Shown: piece by piece, positions 8,936 through 17,360 of the stretch
How the letters are laid out: each line of letters begins with the position of its first letter
Numbering within the stretch: the first letter of the stretch is position 1
Origin: Dyella_A ginsengisoli
Lineage (GTDB): Bacteria; Pseudomonadota; Gammaproteobacteria; Xanthomonadales; Rhodanobacteraceae
Assembly (NCBI RefSeq): GCF_044904665.1
Contig: NZ_JADIKM010000001.1
Location: forward strand, 1,426,001-1,490,000
Length of the DNA: 64,000 nucleotides
Direction of reading: 5' to 3'
Notes under the pieces: generated by a model
Told to the model about the DNA's origin: nothing
The model's input: only the letters and a program-made list of their open reading frames with translations
Database searches by the model: none
Program-made: the position numbers and the translations under genes

Positions 8936-9609
8936 AGCCGCGGCCCGCCCGCATCGAGGGCGTGCTGTTCGACCTCGACGGCACCCTGCTCGACAGCGCG
9001 CCCGACCTCTACGCCGCGCTGGTGCGCCAGTGCGCGGAAGAGGGCGTTGCCGCACCGGATTACACGACGGTGCGCGAAGTGGTCTCGCGCGGCTCGCGGG
9101 CGATCCTGCGCTGCGCCTTCGCCGATCGCGGCGAGCCGGCGATCGAGGCGCTGGTGCCGCGCTATCTCGATTTGTACGAGGCGCTGGTGGCACAGGACAC
9201 GCACGCCTTCGCCGGCGTCGAGGCTCTGCTCGCGCAGTTGGAGGCGCGTGGCATCCGCTGGGGCGTGGTCACCAACAAGCCCGGCTTCCTCACCGATGCG
9301 CTGCTGGCGCGCATCGGCTGGGATGCACGCGCGGCCGCCGTGGTGTCGGGCGATACCCTGCCGGTGAAGAAACCCGATCCGGCGCCGGTGCTGCTCGCCT
9401 GCGAGCGCGCCGGTATCGACCCGGCGCGCAGCGTGTTCGTGGGCGACGACCGGCGCGACGTGATGGCCGGCGCCGCCGCCGGCCTGTACACCGTGGCCGT
9501 GCGCTGGGGCTATCTCGACGGCGGCAACCCGGACGACTGGCAGGCCGACTGCGTGATCGATCATCCGGACGAGCTCACCACGTGGTTCGCGGCCGAGGTG
9601 TCGGCATGA
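8932..9609 (+). CDS. gph: Phosphoglycolate phosphatase (HAD superfamily)
   Basis: A 225-aa HAD phosphatase with motif I VLFDLDGTLLDSAPDL (nucleophile Asp), motif II VVTNKP, motif III lysine in KKPDPAPVL and motif IV VGDDRRDVMAGAAAG. The Gph family hydrolyses 2-phosphoglycolate; some members in this context are annotated as MupP-like, which sequence alone cannot exclude. The ATGA overlap with ubiG and with the next gene implies one coupled operon. Confidence 0.88.
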   Translation: MKPRPARIEGVLFDLDGTLLDSAPDLYAALVRQCAEEGVAAPDYTTVREVVSRGSRAILRCAFADRGEPAIEALVPRYLDLYEALVAQDTHAFAGVEALLAQLEARGIRWGVVTNKPGFLTDALLARIGWDARAAAVVSGDTLPVKKPDPAPVLLACERAGIDPARSVFVGDDRRDVMAGAAAGLYTVAVRWGYLDGGNPDDWQADCVIDHPDELTTWFAAEVSA

Positions 9610-10457
9610 GCGATACCGGCCACGGCGCGCTGCAGAGCTACGTCGACAAGTGGCTGGCGGTGCAGCCGCAGCAGCGCGTGGCGCTGGCCTTCGTCGATCC
9701 GCGCGAGCACGCCGGCCACATCGCGCTGGCGGCGCTGGAACAGGAACTGCTCGGCGCGGCCTACGGCATTCGCGAGCCACAGGTGGCCGCGGTCAAGTTG
9801 AACTGGTGGGCCGAGGAGCTGGCCGGCGCCGCGCAGAGTGGCGGTCGTCATCCGTTGACCCAGGTGCTGTTCGACGACGAGCGCGCCCACGCGCTGCCGG
9901 CCGAGCGCTGGCTGGCGCCGGTGCGCGCCGCCATCACCCAATTGGAAGACGGCACGCCGGCGGATTTCGCCGCGCAGCTGGCCGCAGCGCAACCGCTGCA
10001 CGGCGCGCTGGCCGAGCTCGAGACGGCGTGGTGGTTCGGCCCGCAGGCGTCGTCCGAGCGCGCGTCGCGCGTCGCGGTGCTGGCGCATCTGCTGCACGCG
10101 CTGCGCCGCCTGCACGACGACGCCGAGCGCGATCGCCTGCCGCTGCCGATGACGCGGCTGGCCCGGTTCGAGCTCGCGCGTTCGGCGCTGCGCACGCGCA
10201 GCGAGGCGCGCGACCAGGCGATTCGCGCGCAATTGGCCGATCTGGCCGCGGCGTGGCGCGAGGCGGCGCAACTGCCCGGACCGCTGGGCGTGTTCCGCGC
10301 GCTGGAGGCGCGCCAGGATGCGCGCCTCGTACGCGCGGCGCAGCGGGCGGATGATCCGCTGCGCACGCTGCAACTCGGGCTGGAGGGAGGCAGCTTCGGC
10401 AACACGCTCGCCGCCTGGAACGCAGCACGCCGCTGGCGCCGGGCCGCCGTGGGCTGA
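9606..10457 (+). CDS. Squalene/phytoene synthase-like protein
   Basis: The 283-aa helical protein starts MSDTGHGALQSYVDK within the gph stop (ATGA). The segment VKLNWWAEELAGA..HPLTQVL resembles the first helices of squalene/phytoene synthases (the NDUFAF6-like group). I could not find the two DxxxD substrate-binding motifs of active prenyl-transferring members, so catalysis is doubtful. Co-translation with ubiG and gph suggests a lineage-conserved operon; the function is unknown. Confidence 0.65.
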   Translation: MSDTGHGALQSYVDKWLAVQPQQRVALAFVDPREHAGHIALAALEQELLGAAYGIREPQVAAVKLNWWAEELAGAAQSGGRHPLTQVLFDDERAHALPAERWLAPVRAAITQLEDGTPADFAAQLAAAQPLHGALAELETAWWFGPQASSERASRVAVLAHLLHALRRLHDDAERDRLPLPMTRLARFELARSALRTRSEARDQAIRAQLADLAAAWREAAQLPGPLGVFRALEARQDARLVRAAQRADDPLRTLQLGLEGGSFGNTLAAWNAARRWRRAAVG

Positions 10458-10581
10458 GATCGCGGTTGCCTGCGGCCAGCGGACGCAGCGTTTCCCGCAT
10501 CCGCCTGTTGTGCTGGCAGGCACTGCCCCAAAATAAGCGCTTCGACGCGAAACCCTCGCACGATTGCTCCAGGACACGCCC

Positions 10582-11535
10582 ATGCACAGCCACGAGAACA
10601 CTGCCCGCCTGATGCCCGATGTCGCCCATCAGGCCCAGCCGCATCTGGCCGGCGCGCTGGACTGGGTCGGCATGGACGGCATCGAGGTGCCGGTGCGCTT
10701 CGACGCGGGCGATGGCGACGTGCAGCGCGCCAGCGCGCAGGTCGGTGCCTTCGTCAATCTCACCCGGCCGGACAAGCGCGGCATCCACATGTCGCGGCTG
10801 TATCTGCTGGTGGACGAGCACCTGAGCAAGCGCACGCTGGATGCGGCGATGATCGAGGGCCTGCTGGGCGCGTTCCTGGAATCGCACAAGGATCTGGCCG
10901 ACCGGGCACGCATCAGCATCCGCTTCGACCAGCTGGTGCGTCGCGCCGCCCTGCGCAGCGCCAACAGCGGCTGGCGCGCCTATCCGGTGTCGATCGAGGC
11001 GAGCCTGGGTGCCGACGGCTTCCGCATGGAGTTGGGCACCGAGGTAGTCTATTCGTCCACCTGTCCGGCATCGGCCGCGCTCTCGCGCCAGCTGATCCAG
11101 GACCAGTTCGCCAAGGACTTCGCCGAAGACGCCGCGCTGGATCGCGCCGCCGTGCTGGCGTGGCTGGGCAGCGAGCAGGGCATCGTCGCCACGCCGCATG
11201 CACAGCGCAGCGTGGCGCGCCTGCTGGTGCGCTTCGACAAGGACGCGCCGGTCAACCTCATCGCCCTGCTGGACCGCGTCGAGCAGGCGCTGGGTACGCC
11301 CGTGCAGACGGCGGTGAAGCGGGAGGACGAGCAGGCTTTCGCACTGGCCAATGGCGGCAACCTGATGTTCTGCGAGGACGCCGCCCGGCGCATCCAGCGC
11401 GCGCTGGATGCCGACGCCACGATCGCCGACTTCTACGTGCGGCTGGAGCATCAGGAAAGCCTGCATCCGCACGACGCCGTGGCCTACGCCAGCAAGGGCG
11501 TGCCGGGCGGTTTCGGCAGCGGCGACTGCACCTAG
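10582..11535 (+). CDS. folE2: GTP cyclohydrolase FolE2
   Basis: A 317-aa type IB GTP cyclohydrolase. Family features are MPDVAHQ, GIHMSRLY, the region YSSTCPASAALSRQ with its active-site Cys, FVRLEHQESLHPHDA-like C-terminal motifs and EDEQAFA. It makes dihydroneopterin triphosphate, the first step of folate synthesis. The ATG at 10582 (MHSHENTARLMPD) is chosen over an in-frame TTG at 10564. Its stop codon lies at the edge of a MITE-like repeat. Confidence 0.93.
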   Translation: MHSHENTARLMPDVAHQAQPHLAGALDWVGMDGIEVPVRFDAGDGDVQRASAQVGAFVNLTRPDKRGIHMSRLYLLVDEHLSKRTLDAAMIEGLLGAFLESHKDLADRARISIRFDQLVRRAALRSANSGWRAYPVSIEASLGADGFRMELGTEVVYSSTCPASAALSRQLIQDQFAKDFAEDAALDRAAVLAWLGSEQGIVATPHAQRSVARLLVRFDKDAPVNLIALLDRVEQALGTPVQTAVKREDEQAFALANGGNLMFCEDAARRIQRALDADATIADFYVRLEHQESLHPHDAVAYASKGVPGGFGSGDCT

Positions 11536-11696
11536 GAGCCTGTCAGACTTTGGTCGGTCGGGCTGCAAATCAGGCGGCGCGGTCCATATTTCCACCGCTT
11601 CTTGGCCCATAGAACCACTATGGGCCGGCGAATCGTCGAAAATCTGTCCTCGCGCAGCCCGATTTTCGCCTCGACCACCAAAGTCCGACAGGCTCC
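11535..11696. repeat. 162-bp MITE-like element with 20-bp terminal inverted repeats
   Basis: Terminal arms GGAGCCTGTCAGACTTTGGT (11535-11554) and ACCAAAGTCCGACAGGCTCC (11677-11696) pair at 19 of 20 positions. Inside are a second imperfect arm pair (GTCGGGCTGC / GCAGCCCGA) and a central hairpin GGCCCATA..TATGGGCC. It encodes no transposase. It begins on the last base of the folE2 stop codon and ends 15 bases before the end of the opposite gene, so it fills a convergent intergenic gap. The whole could fold as one long cruciform. Confidence 0.75.
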
Positions 11697-11711
11697 CAGC
11701 GCTCGCCTCGC

Positions 11712-12263
11712 TCAGACCGCTGCGTAGGTCCCCGCCAGCAGCGTGACGGCGACAAACAGCAGCAGCGTGAGCACGCTCGCGACCACGTAGCCCCACGGAT
11801 CGCCCAGCCGCCGCGCGCGCAGATACAGGTAGACGGGCGCGCCCGCGGCGCCGAGCAGGATCATCCACCAGTACGCGTTGGAAGGCGTGCGACCGGCGCG
11901 CCTGAAGGTTTCCCGGTCGTGGATCGCCAGTCCGATGTAGCCCAGCAGGGCGACCAGGCCAGCGCCCGGCATCGACGACAGCACCAGCAGCCCCAGCGGC
12001 AGGCACGCGATCAGCCAAGCAGGCATCGGGTTCACCGGCGCTGCGTGGATCGAGGCCGATGCGCTATCGCCGGTCGCTGAAGGCAGCGGCACGTCGGCGG
12101 CGAACAGTGTGCTCTCCACCGGCGCCCACGCCGCCATGCCGTCGCACCAGACCAGGGTGCCGGCCGGCATCCGGCCGTCGCGCAGGCGCTGGCGGATCGT
12201 CGCCTCGTCGACCGGACCCACGGCGCGCGTGCCGTCCTGGTAATGCCACGGGGTAGCGGACAT
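11712..12263 (-). CDS. GYF_2-domain (DUF4339-like) membrane protein
   Basis: 183 aa. Residues about 5-55 match a GYF_2 domain (WHYQDGTRAVGPVDEATIRQ, LVWCDGMAAWAPV). Three or four hydrophobic segments follow (about 78-112, 130-148, 155-180), giving a small membrane protein with an N-terminal cytoplasmic recognition domain. The function is unknown; GYF_2 domains are thought to bind proline-rich peptides. It lies 18 bases downstream of the M23 peptidase on the same strand and is probably co-transcribed. Confidence 0.75.
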   Translation of the reverse strand: MSATPWHYQDGTRAVGPVDEATIRQRLRDGRMPAGTLVWCDGMAAWAPVESTLFAADVPLPSATGDSASASIHAAPVNPMPAWLIACLPLGLLVLSSMPGAGLVALLGYIGLAIHDRETFRRAGRTPSNAYWWMILLGAAGAPVYLYLRARRLGDPWGYVVASVLTLLLFVAVTLLAGTYAAV

Positions 12264-12281
12264 GCGTGGATGCTCCGTGCC

Positions 12282-13115
12282 TCAGTGATCGCGCAGGCCC
12301 GGCAGCAGCAGCGGATCGAGCCGCGTGCCGAACCAGTTGAAGCCCCAGTGCAGGTGCGGCCCGGTGGCACGGCCGGTCATGCCGGACAGGGCGATCACCT
12401 GGCCCTGCCGCACCCGCTCGCCGGCGCGCACCTGCAGCTTCGACAGATGGAGAAAATTCGAGCTGAGCCCGAAGCCGTGGTCGATCAGCACGGTACCGCC
12501 GGTGAGGTACAGCGCCGGCGCGGCGAAGGTCACCACGCCGGCGGCCGGCGCGCGCACCGGCGTGCCCACCGGCACCGCGATGTCCATGCCCGAATGCGGC
12601 GCGCGCGGATCGCCGTTGTAGATGCGCTGGTTGCCGAAGCGTCCGCTGACGCGCCCGCGCACCGGCCAGACAAAGCCGTGCAGGAAATCCTCGCGCGCAT
12701 CGTCGCGTTCGCGCGCCGCCGTCACCTGGGCCTGCTCGCGCGTGATGCGTGCGGCGATCGCCGGCGGCGGGTTCACCGTCTTCGGTGGCACGCCGTTGAC
12801 GCGTTCGATCGGCCAGTTGCGGGGCGTCACGGTGATGCGCACCGTGCGTCGTCCGTCATGCCCGTTGTCGAGCGTGAGCACCAGCGGGCCGGCTTCATCG
12901 CGGCCGGCGCCGAACACCACGCGCCCATCGGCGCCGACGTGCAGCGACGTGCCGTTGAGTCGTGCCGTGGAGCCGGCAGGCAGATGCGCGATCACCAGCT
13001 GGCCCTGCGAGATCGTGCGTGGCAGGGCGTTCGGTGCGGATGCCCGGGCCGGTGACAGCATGGACAGCAGGGCGAAGGCGAGCATCGCGCCACTCGCGCG
13101 GTGCCACGGCTTCAT
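12282..13115 (-). CDS. M23-family metallopeptidase, exported
   Basis: 277 aa from the start at 13115 (MKPWHRASGAMLAFALLSML), which gives a clean signal peptide; an in-frame ATG at 13178 adds 21 residues and overlaps yidD. The C-terminal LytM domain (about 165-270) has the zinc motifs HSGMD and HLHWG, with HLSKL between. An N-terminal Ig-like region and a short linker precede it. M23 enzymes cleave peptidoglycan cross-bridges; all metal ligands look intact. It is downstream of yidD on the same strand. Confidence 0.85.
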   Translation of the reverse strand: MKPWHRASGAMLAFALLSMLSPARASAPNALPRTISQGQLVIAHLPAGSTARLNGTSLHVGADGRVVFGAGRDEAGPLVLTLDNGHDGRRTVRITVTPRNWPIERVNGVPPKTVNPPPAIAARITREQAQVTAARERDDAREDFLHGFVWPVRGRVSGRFGNQRIYNGDPRAPHSGMDIAVPVGTPVRAPAAGVVTFAAPALYLTGGTVLIDHGFGLSSNFLHLSKLQVRAGERVRQGQVIALSGMTGRATGPHLHWGFNWFGTRLDPLLLPGLRDH

Positions 13116-13167
13116 CGGCACGAGCTTCGCCGCGCGCCGCGCCGGATGGTTCTTCCAGGCCGGCCGG

Positions 13168-13437
13168 TCAGTGATCATGAGGGGGCTCGTGGATGTCGTG
13201 ATCCCCGCAGCGACGAAAGACGACGCGGTCGGGCACGGGATCCTCGCCGCCGCTGCACAGCGGCTGGCAGCGGGCCAGCCGCCACAGCGTCAGCGCACCG
13301 CCGCGCAGCGGACCGAAGCGCGCAACGGCAATCCGTGCATAATCGGAGCAACTGGGGTAGAAGCGACAGCGCTGCCCCAGCAAGGGGCTGAGCCAGCGTT
13401 TGTACAAGCGGAGCAGAAGCAGCAGGAATCGGGTCAA
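13168..13437 (-). CDS. yidD: Membrane protein insertion efficiency factor YidD
   Basis: An 89-aa protein with the family core LYKRWLSPLLGQRCRFYPSC, SDYA and GGALTLWRLARCQPL; the C-terminal extension is His/Asp-rich. YidD assists YidC-dependent membrane insertion. In most Proteobacteria it sits between rnpA and yidC at the origin; here it is next to an M23 peptidase and divergent from the DksA homologue. It is divergent from that gene by 124 bases. Confidence 0.9.
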   Translation of the reverse strand: MTRFLLLLLRLYKRWLSPLLGQRCRFYPSCSDYARIAVARFGPLRGGALTLWRLARCQPLCSGGEDPVPDRVVFRRCGDHDIHEPPHDH

Positions 13438-13561
13438 GACGGTTCACGCGGCCGAGACGGCTGGCGGTTCGTAGTGCGCCAGTATTCCAGAAAGCGCGCT
13501 TGCTGGTGTAAGGCACATGGGCTATAACACCCGGCCGCCACGGCCAAAACGGTGAAGGGAA

Positions 13562-14695
13562 ATGGCGAAAACCACGCGTAGTTCGACCGCCGGCAAGGCG
13601 CAGAAGAACAAGCCTGCGGCCACGGCAAAATCCACCAAGCCCGGGAAGGCGAAACCCGTTGCGGCCGCCTCGCGCGGCGCCAGCAAGGCGGCCAAGTCCA
13701 CACCGAAGAAAGCCGCGGCCTCCAAGCCCGCTGCCAAGAAGACTGTGAAGAAGGCGCCCGTGAAGGCCGCGCCCGTGAAGAAGCCGGTCGCCAAGAAGGC
13801 TGTAGCGAAAAAGCCGGTTGCCAAGAGCGCGCCGGTGAAGAAGCCGACGGCCAAGAAGGTTGCGGCGAAGAAGCCGGTCGTCGCCAAGAAGGCGCCGGCC
13901 AAGAAAGTTGCCAAACCCGTCGCCGTGAAGAAGGCGCCGGCCAAGGTGGTTGCCAAGAAGGCGGCACCCGTCAAGCCGGCTCCGGTGAAAAAGGCTGCGG
14001 TGAAACCCGCTGCGGTGAAACCCGCGCCGGCTCCGGTCGCGGCCAAGCCTGCGTCGGTAGCCAAACCTGTCGCGGCGAGCCCGGCCCCCGCTCCGGCCGC
14101 TCCCGTCAAGGGCAAGGTAGCCAGCGCCGTGGCGCTGGCCACTCCCCGCGTGGCCACGGCCACCGCCAGCCATACTCCTCCCAAGAAACAGAAGTCCCAG
14201 TCGTCCTCAATGAATAAAGCTGCTGCAATTTCCGACAATGGCGTGACCAAGGAAGACGGGCGCTACGCGCTCCCGGCGACCACCACGATCGAACTGCCCA
14301 AGGGCTACCGCCCCTCCGCCGACGAGGAGTACATGAGCCCGCGACAGCTGGCGTACTTCCGCAACAAGCTCCGCGACTGGCGCGACCAGCTGGTGGAGGA
14401 GTCGCGCCAGACCATGGAAAACCTGCGCGACGAAGTGCGCGACGTGGGCGACGAGGCCGAGCGCGCCACGCGCGAGACCGAGAACTCGCTCGAACTGCGC
14501 ACCCGCGACCGCTACCGCAAGCTGATCTCCAAGATCGACAAGGCGCTGCGCCGCATCGAGGAAGGCCGCTACGGCTACTGCGAGGAGACCGACGAGGAGA
14601 TCGGCGTGGATCGTCTCGACGCCCGCCCGATCGCCACGCTCTCGCTCGACGCGCAGGAGCGCCGCGAGCACCTGCAGAAGCAGATGGGCGACTAG
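13562..14695 (+). CDS. dksA: DksA-family RNA polymerase-binding protein with long Lys/Ala/Pro tail
   Basis: 377 aa. Residues about 1-215 are low-complexity, built from variants of AKKPVAKK, VKKAP and VKPAP, like histone-H1/AlgP tails. Residues about 235-377 are a DksA domain (YMSPRQLAYFRNKLRDW, coiled coil, RRIEEGRYGYCEETDEEIG). DksA normally has a four-Cys zinc finger; here one Cys remains (YGYC) and the others are Thr, Ser and Ala. It would thus be a zinc-independent form. The tail is probably nucleic-acid binding, by inference. A second start (MNKAA, 14211) would give the bare DksA domain. Confidence 0.85.
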   Translation: MAKTTRSSTAGKAQKNKPAATAKSTKPGKAKPVAAASRGASKAAKSTPKKAAASKPAAKKTVKKAPVKAAPVKKPVAKKAVAKKPVAKSAPVKKPTAKKVAAKKPVVAKKAPAKKVAKPVAVKKAPAKVVAKKAAPVKPAPVKKAAVKPAAVKPAPAPVAAKPASVAKPVAASPAPAPAAPVKGKVASAVALATPRVATATASHTPPKKQKSQSSSMNKAAAISDNGVTKEDGRYALPATTTIELPKGYRPSADEEYMSPRQLAYFRNKLRDWRDQLVEESRQTMENLRDEVRDVGDEAERATRETENSLELRTRDRYRKLISKIDKALRRIEEGRYGYCEETDEEIGVDRLDARPIATLSLDAQERREHLQKQMGD

Positions 14696-14720
14696 GCCTA
14701 CGCGGCATCGCTGCTTGTTG

Positions 14721-14754
14721 ACGAAGCCCCGCCCCGCGCGGGGCTTCGTCTTTT
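14721..14754 (+). terminator. Rho-independent terminator after the dksA homologue
   Basis: A perfect 10-bp stem ACGAAGCCCC/GGGGCTTCGT (14721-14730 / 14740-14749) with a GCCCCGCGC loop and CTTTT. It lies 25 bases after the stop codon. Confidence 0.85.
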
Positions 14755-14956
14755 GCGGGATCTCAGATCAGTCGCTGGTAATGCGTCAACTCGATGGCTG
14801 TTCGGCCGGGATCGGACTCCTGGCGGGTTTCCGAGGCGGTGTGTGGACATGCGGGGAGGGCCGCAACCGTCGTGTCGCGCATTCGCGCACACGCCTGGCG
14901 CCCTCAAGTGACGGTTTCCAGACCGCGATGGCCCGGGCGAGGCTTGCATGTGCCAC

Positions 14957-14980
14957 ATATATCGGTAATTCTGGATATAT
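14957..14980 (+). promoter_or_regulatory. Candidate ArsR operator
   Basis: An AT-rich dyad ATATATC-N10-GATATAT (14957-14963 / 14974-14980) stands out in GC-rich DNA and runs into the arsR start codon. ArsR-family repressors bind such AT-rich 12-2-12-like dyads near their own start. The absence of an evident Shine-Dalgarno sequence suggests arsR may be leaderless or start from overlapping signals. Confidence 0.6.
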
Positions 14981-15329
14981 GGATAACAACGACGCGCTCG
15001 CCACGCTGGCTGCCCTGGCCCAGCCGACCCGGCTGGCGGTGTTCCGTCTGCTGGTGGCGAACGAGCCGCACGGTCTGCCGGCCGGCGACGTGGCGACAAC
15101 TCTCGATGTGCCGCAGAACACCATGTCCACGCACCTTGGCGTGCTGGCGCGTGCCGGCCTGGTGCATGCCGAGCGGCACAGCCGCTCGATGATCTACCGC
15201 GCCCAGCTCGACACGCTGCGCGGCCTGATGCTGTTTCTCGCCCGCGACTGCTGCAACGCCCATCCCGAACTGTGCACTCCGCTGCTGGCCGAACTGGCCT
15301 GCTGCCCACCTGCCAAGGCCACTCCATGA
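14979..15329 (+). CDS. arsR: ArsR/SmtB-family arsenic-responsive repressor
   Basis: 116-aa winged-helix protein (QPTRLAVFRLLV; recognition helix VPQNTMSTHLGVLARAGLV). It lacks the ELCVCDL arsenic site of plasmid ArsR. It instead has C-terminal cysteines C91-C92 and C99 (DCCNAHPELC), plus C108-C109, similar to the C-terminal As(III) site of Acidithiobacillus-type ArsR. It is first in an arsR-arsC-acr3-arsH operon with an ATGA overlap to arsC. The start at 14979 is chosen by the conserved N-terminus; longer frames are artefacts. Confidence 0.92.
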   Translation: MDNNDALATLAALAQPTRLAVFRLLVANEPHGLPAGDVATTLDVPQNTMSTHLGVLARAGLVHAERHSRSMIYRAQLDTLRGLMLFLARDCCNAHPELCTPLLAELACCPPAKATP

Positions 15330-16267
15330 CCGATCGCATCTTCAACGTCCTGTTCCTGTGCACCGGCAACTCGGCGCGCTCGATTCTTGCCGAAAGCCTG
15401 CTCAACCAGCTGGGCGAGGGGCGCTTTCGCGCGTTCTCGGCCGGCAGCCAGCCCAAGGGCGAGGTGCACCCGCTGGCGCTCAAGCTGCTGCGGGACGTGG
15501 GGCATCCGGTCGATGGCCTGCGCTCGAAGAACGTCGACGAGTTCGCCGCCGCCGACGCGCCGGTGATGGATTTCGTCTTTACCGTCTGCGACAACGGCGC
15601 TGGCGAGGTCTGCCCGATCTGGCCGGGGCATCCGCTGACCGCGCACTGGGGCATCGCCGATCCGGCCGCCGCCAGCGGCACGCCGGAGCAGCGCGAGCAG
15701 GCCTTCCACACCGCATTCCGCCTGCTGGCCAACCGCATCCGCGCCTTCACCGCCTTGCCGCTGGCCGGGCTGGAGCGCGAGTCGCTGCGCGCGCAGCTGC
15801 AGCAGATCGGCCGCAGCGAGGGCGCCAGCGCCGCGACCGTGCCGGTGGACGTGGTGATCTACCACAACCCCGAGTGCGGCACCTCGCGCAACACGCTGGC
15901 CCTGATCCGCCACTGCGGCTTCGAGCCCCACGTGATCGAGTACCTGAAAACGCCGCCCAGCCGCGCGTTGCTCGCCCAACTCGCCGCGCGCACCGGCGAG
16001 CCGCTGCGCGCGTTGATCCGCGATAAGGCTCCGCCCTATGCCGAGCTGGGCCTGGACGACGCCACGCTGTCAGACGACGCGCTGCTCGACGCGATGCTCG
16101 CTCATCCGATCCTGATCAACCGTCCGCTGGTGGTTTCGCCGCTGGGCGTGGCGCTATGCCGGCCGTCCGAGCGCGTGCTCGACCTGCTGCCGCTGCGTCC
16201 GCGCGGCGCCTTCGTCAAGGAGGACGGCGAGGCGGTGCTGGATGCCCAGGGCCGTCGCGTCGGCTGA
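15326..16267 (+). CDS. arsC: Fused arsenate reductase: LMW-phosphatase-type ArsC + glutaredoxin-type ArsC
   Basis: 313 aa with two complete and unrelated arsenate reductase domains. Residues 5-145 are the low-molecular-weight phosphatase type: P-loop C12-x5-R18 (LCTGNSARS) and the redox pair C88/C96 (VCDNGAGEVCPIWPG) of thioredoxin-linked enzymes. Residues 175-305 are the E. coli-type ArsC: C184 in YHNPECGTSRNTL and RPLVV. A ~30-residue linker joins them. Both active sites look intact. The gene overlaps arsR by 4 bases and precedes acr3. Confidence 0.9.
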   Translation: MTDRIFNVLFLCTGNSARSILAESLLNQLGEGRFRAFSAGSQPKGEVHPLALKLLRDVGHPVDGLRSKNVDEFAAADAPVMDFVFTVCDNGAGEVCPIWPGHPLTAHWGIADPAAASGTPEQREQAFHTAFRLLANRIRAFTALPLAGLERESLRAQLQQIGRSEGASAATVPVDVVIYHNPECGTSRNTLALIRHCGFEPHVIEYLKTPPSRALLAQLAARTGEPLRALIRDKAPPYAELGLDDATLSDDALLDAMLAHPILINRPLVVSPLGVALCRPSERVLDLLPLRPRGAFVKEDGEAVLDAQGRRVG

Positions 16268-16295
16268 CCTCTTTTAACTCTTTCTGGATTCACCG

Positions 16296-17360
16296 ATGAC
16301 CGACGCCGCCCCGCGCCTTCGCCTTTCGTTTCTCGACCGCTACCTCACCGTGTGGATCTTCGCCGCCATGGCGCTGGGCGTGCTGCTCGGTTCGGTGTTC
16401 ACCAGCTTGCCCGCGGCGCTCGACCGCCTGAGCATCGGCAGCACCAACATTCCGATCGCCATCGGCCTGGTGCTGATGATGTATCCGCCGCTGGCCAAGG
16501 TGCGCTACGAGGAGTTGCACCAGGTGTTCGCCGATCGCCGCCTGCTGTGGCTGTCGCTGCTGCAGAACTGGGTGATCGGGCCGCTGCTGATGTTCGCGCT
16601 GGCGGTGATTTTCCTGCGCGACCAGCCCGAATACATGACGGGCCTGATCCTGATCGGCCTGGCCCGCTGCATCGCCATGGTGCTGGTTTGGAACCAGCTG
16701 GCCGGCGGCGACAACCAGTACGTGGCGGGGCTGGTGGCGTTCAACGCGATCTTCCAGCTGCTTACGTTCGGTGCGTACGCGTGGTTCTTCCTCAGCGTGC
16801 TGCCGCCGCTGTTCGGGCTGGCCGGGCAGGTGGTGCCGGTAGCGTTTTCCACGATTGCCGGCGCGGTGCTGATCTACCTCGGCATCCCGTTTGCCGCGGG
16901 CTGGTTGAGCCGGCGCGCACTGATCCGCGCCAAGGGAGAGCGCTGGTACGTCGAGCGATTCCTGCCGCGGATCGGGCCGATCACCCTGGTGGCGCTGCTG
17001 TTCACCATCGTGGCGATGTTCAGCCTCAAGGGCGGCGAGCTGCTCGCGCTGCCGCTGGACGTGCTGCGCGTGGCGCTGCCGCTGGTGGTGTACTTCGTGG
17101 TGATGTTCGCGGTGAGCTTTGCGATGGCGCGCTGGGTCGGCGCCAATTACCCGCGCACCACGGCGGTGGCGTTCACCGCGGCGGGCAACAACTTCGAGCT
17201 GGCCATCGCGGTGGCGATCGCTGCGTTCGGGCTGGCGTCGAAGGTGGCGTTCGCCGCGGTGATCGGACCGCTGGTGGAAGTGCCGGTGCTGCTGGCGCTG
17301 GTGCATGCTGCGCGGGCGATGCAATCGCGCTTTTCGGTGGCGGCGGAGACGCGCGCATGA
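16296..17360 (+). CDS. acr3: Arsenite efflux permease, Acr3 family
   Basis: A 354-aa polytopic membrane protein with about ten hydrophobic segments. Acr3 hallmarks are the essential Cys in TM4 (C125, GLARCIAMVLVWNQLA) and the conserved Glu in the TM9 motif AAGNNFELAIAVAI. It extrudes As(III) across the inner membrane. The RTTAVAF..GNNFE segment separates it from the ArsB superfamily. It overlaps arsH by 4 bases. Confidence 0.93.
   Translation: MTDAAPRLRLSFLDRYLTVWIFAAMALGVLLGSVFTSLPAALDRLSIGSTNIPIAIGLVLMMYPPLAKVRYEELHQVFADRRLLWLSLLQNWVIGPLLMFALAVIFLRDQPEYMTGLILIGLARCIAMVLVWNQLAGGDNQYVAGLVAFNAIFQLLTFGAYAWFFLSVLPPLFGLAGQVVPVAFSTIAGAVLIYLGIPFAAGWLSRRALIRAKGERWYVERFLPRIGPITLVALLFTIVAMFSLKGGELLALPLDVLRVALPLVVYFVVMFAVSFAMARWVGANYPRTTAVAFTAAGNNFELAIAVAIAAFGLASKVAFAAVIGPLVEVPVLLALVHAARAMQSRFSVAAETRA

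Noticed and set aside
9934..12018. 694-codon minus-strand frame over folE2 and the MITE
   Set aside because: Antisense shadow; the plus strand holds folE2 with full family motifs.
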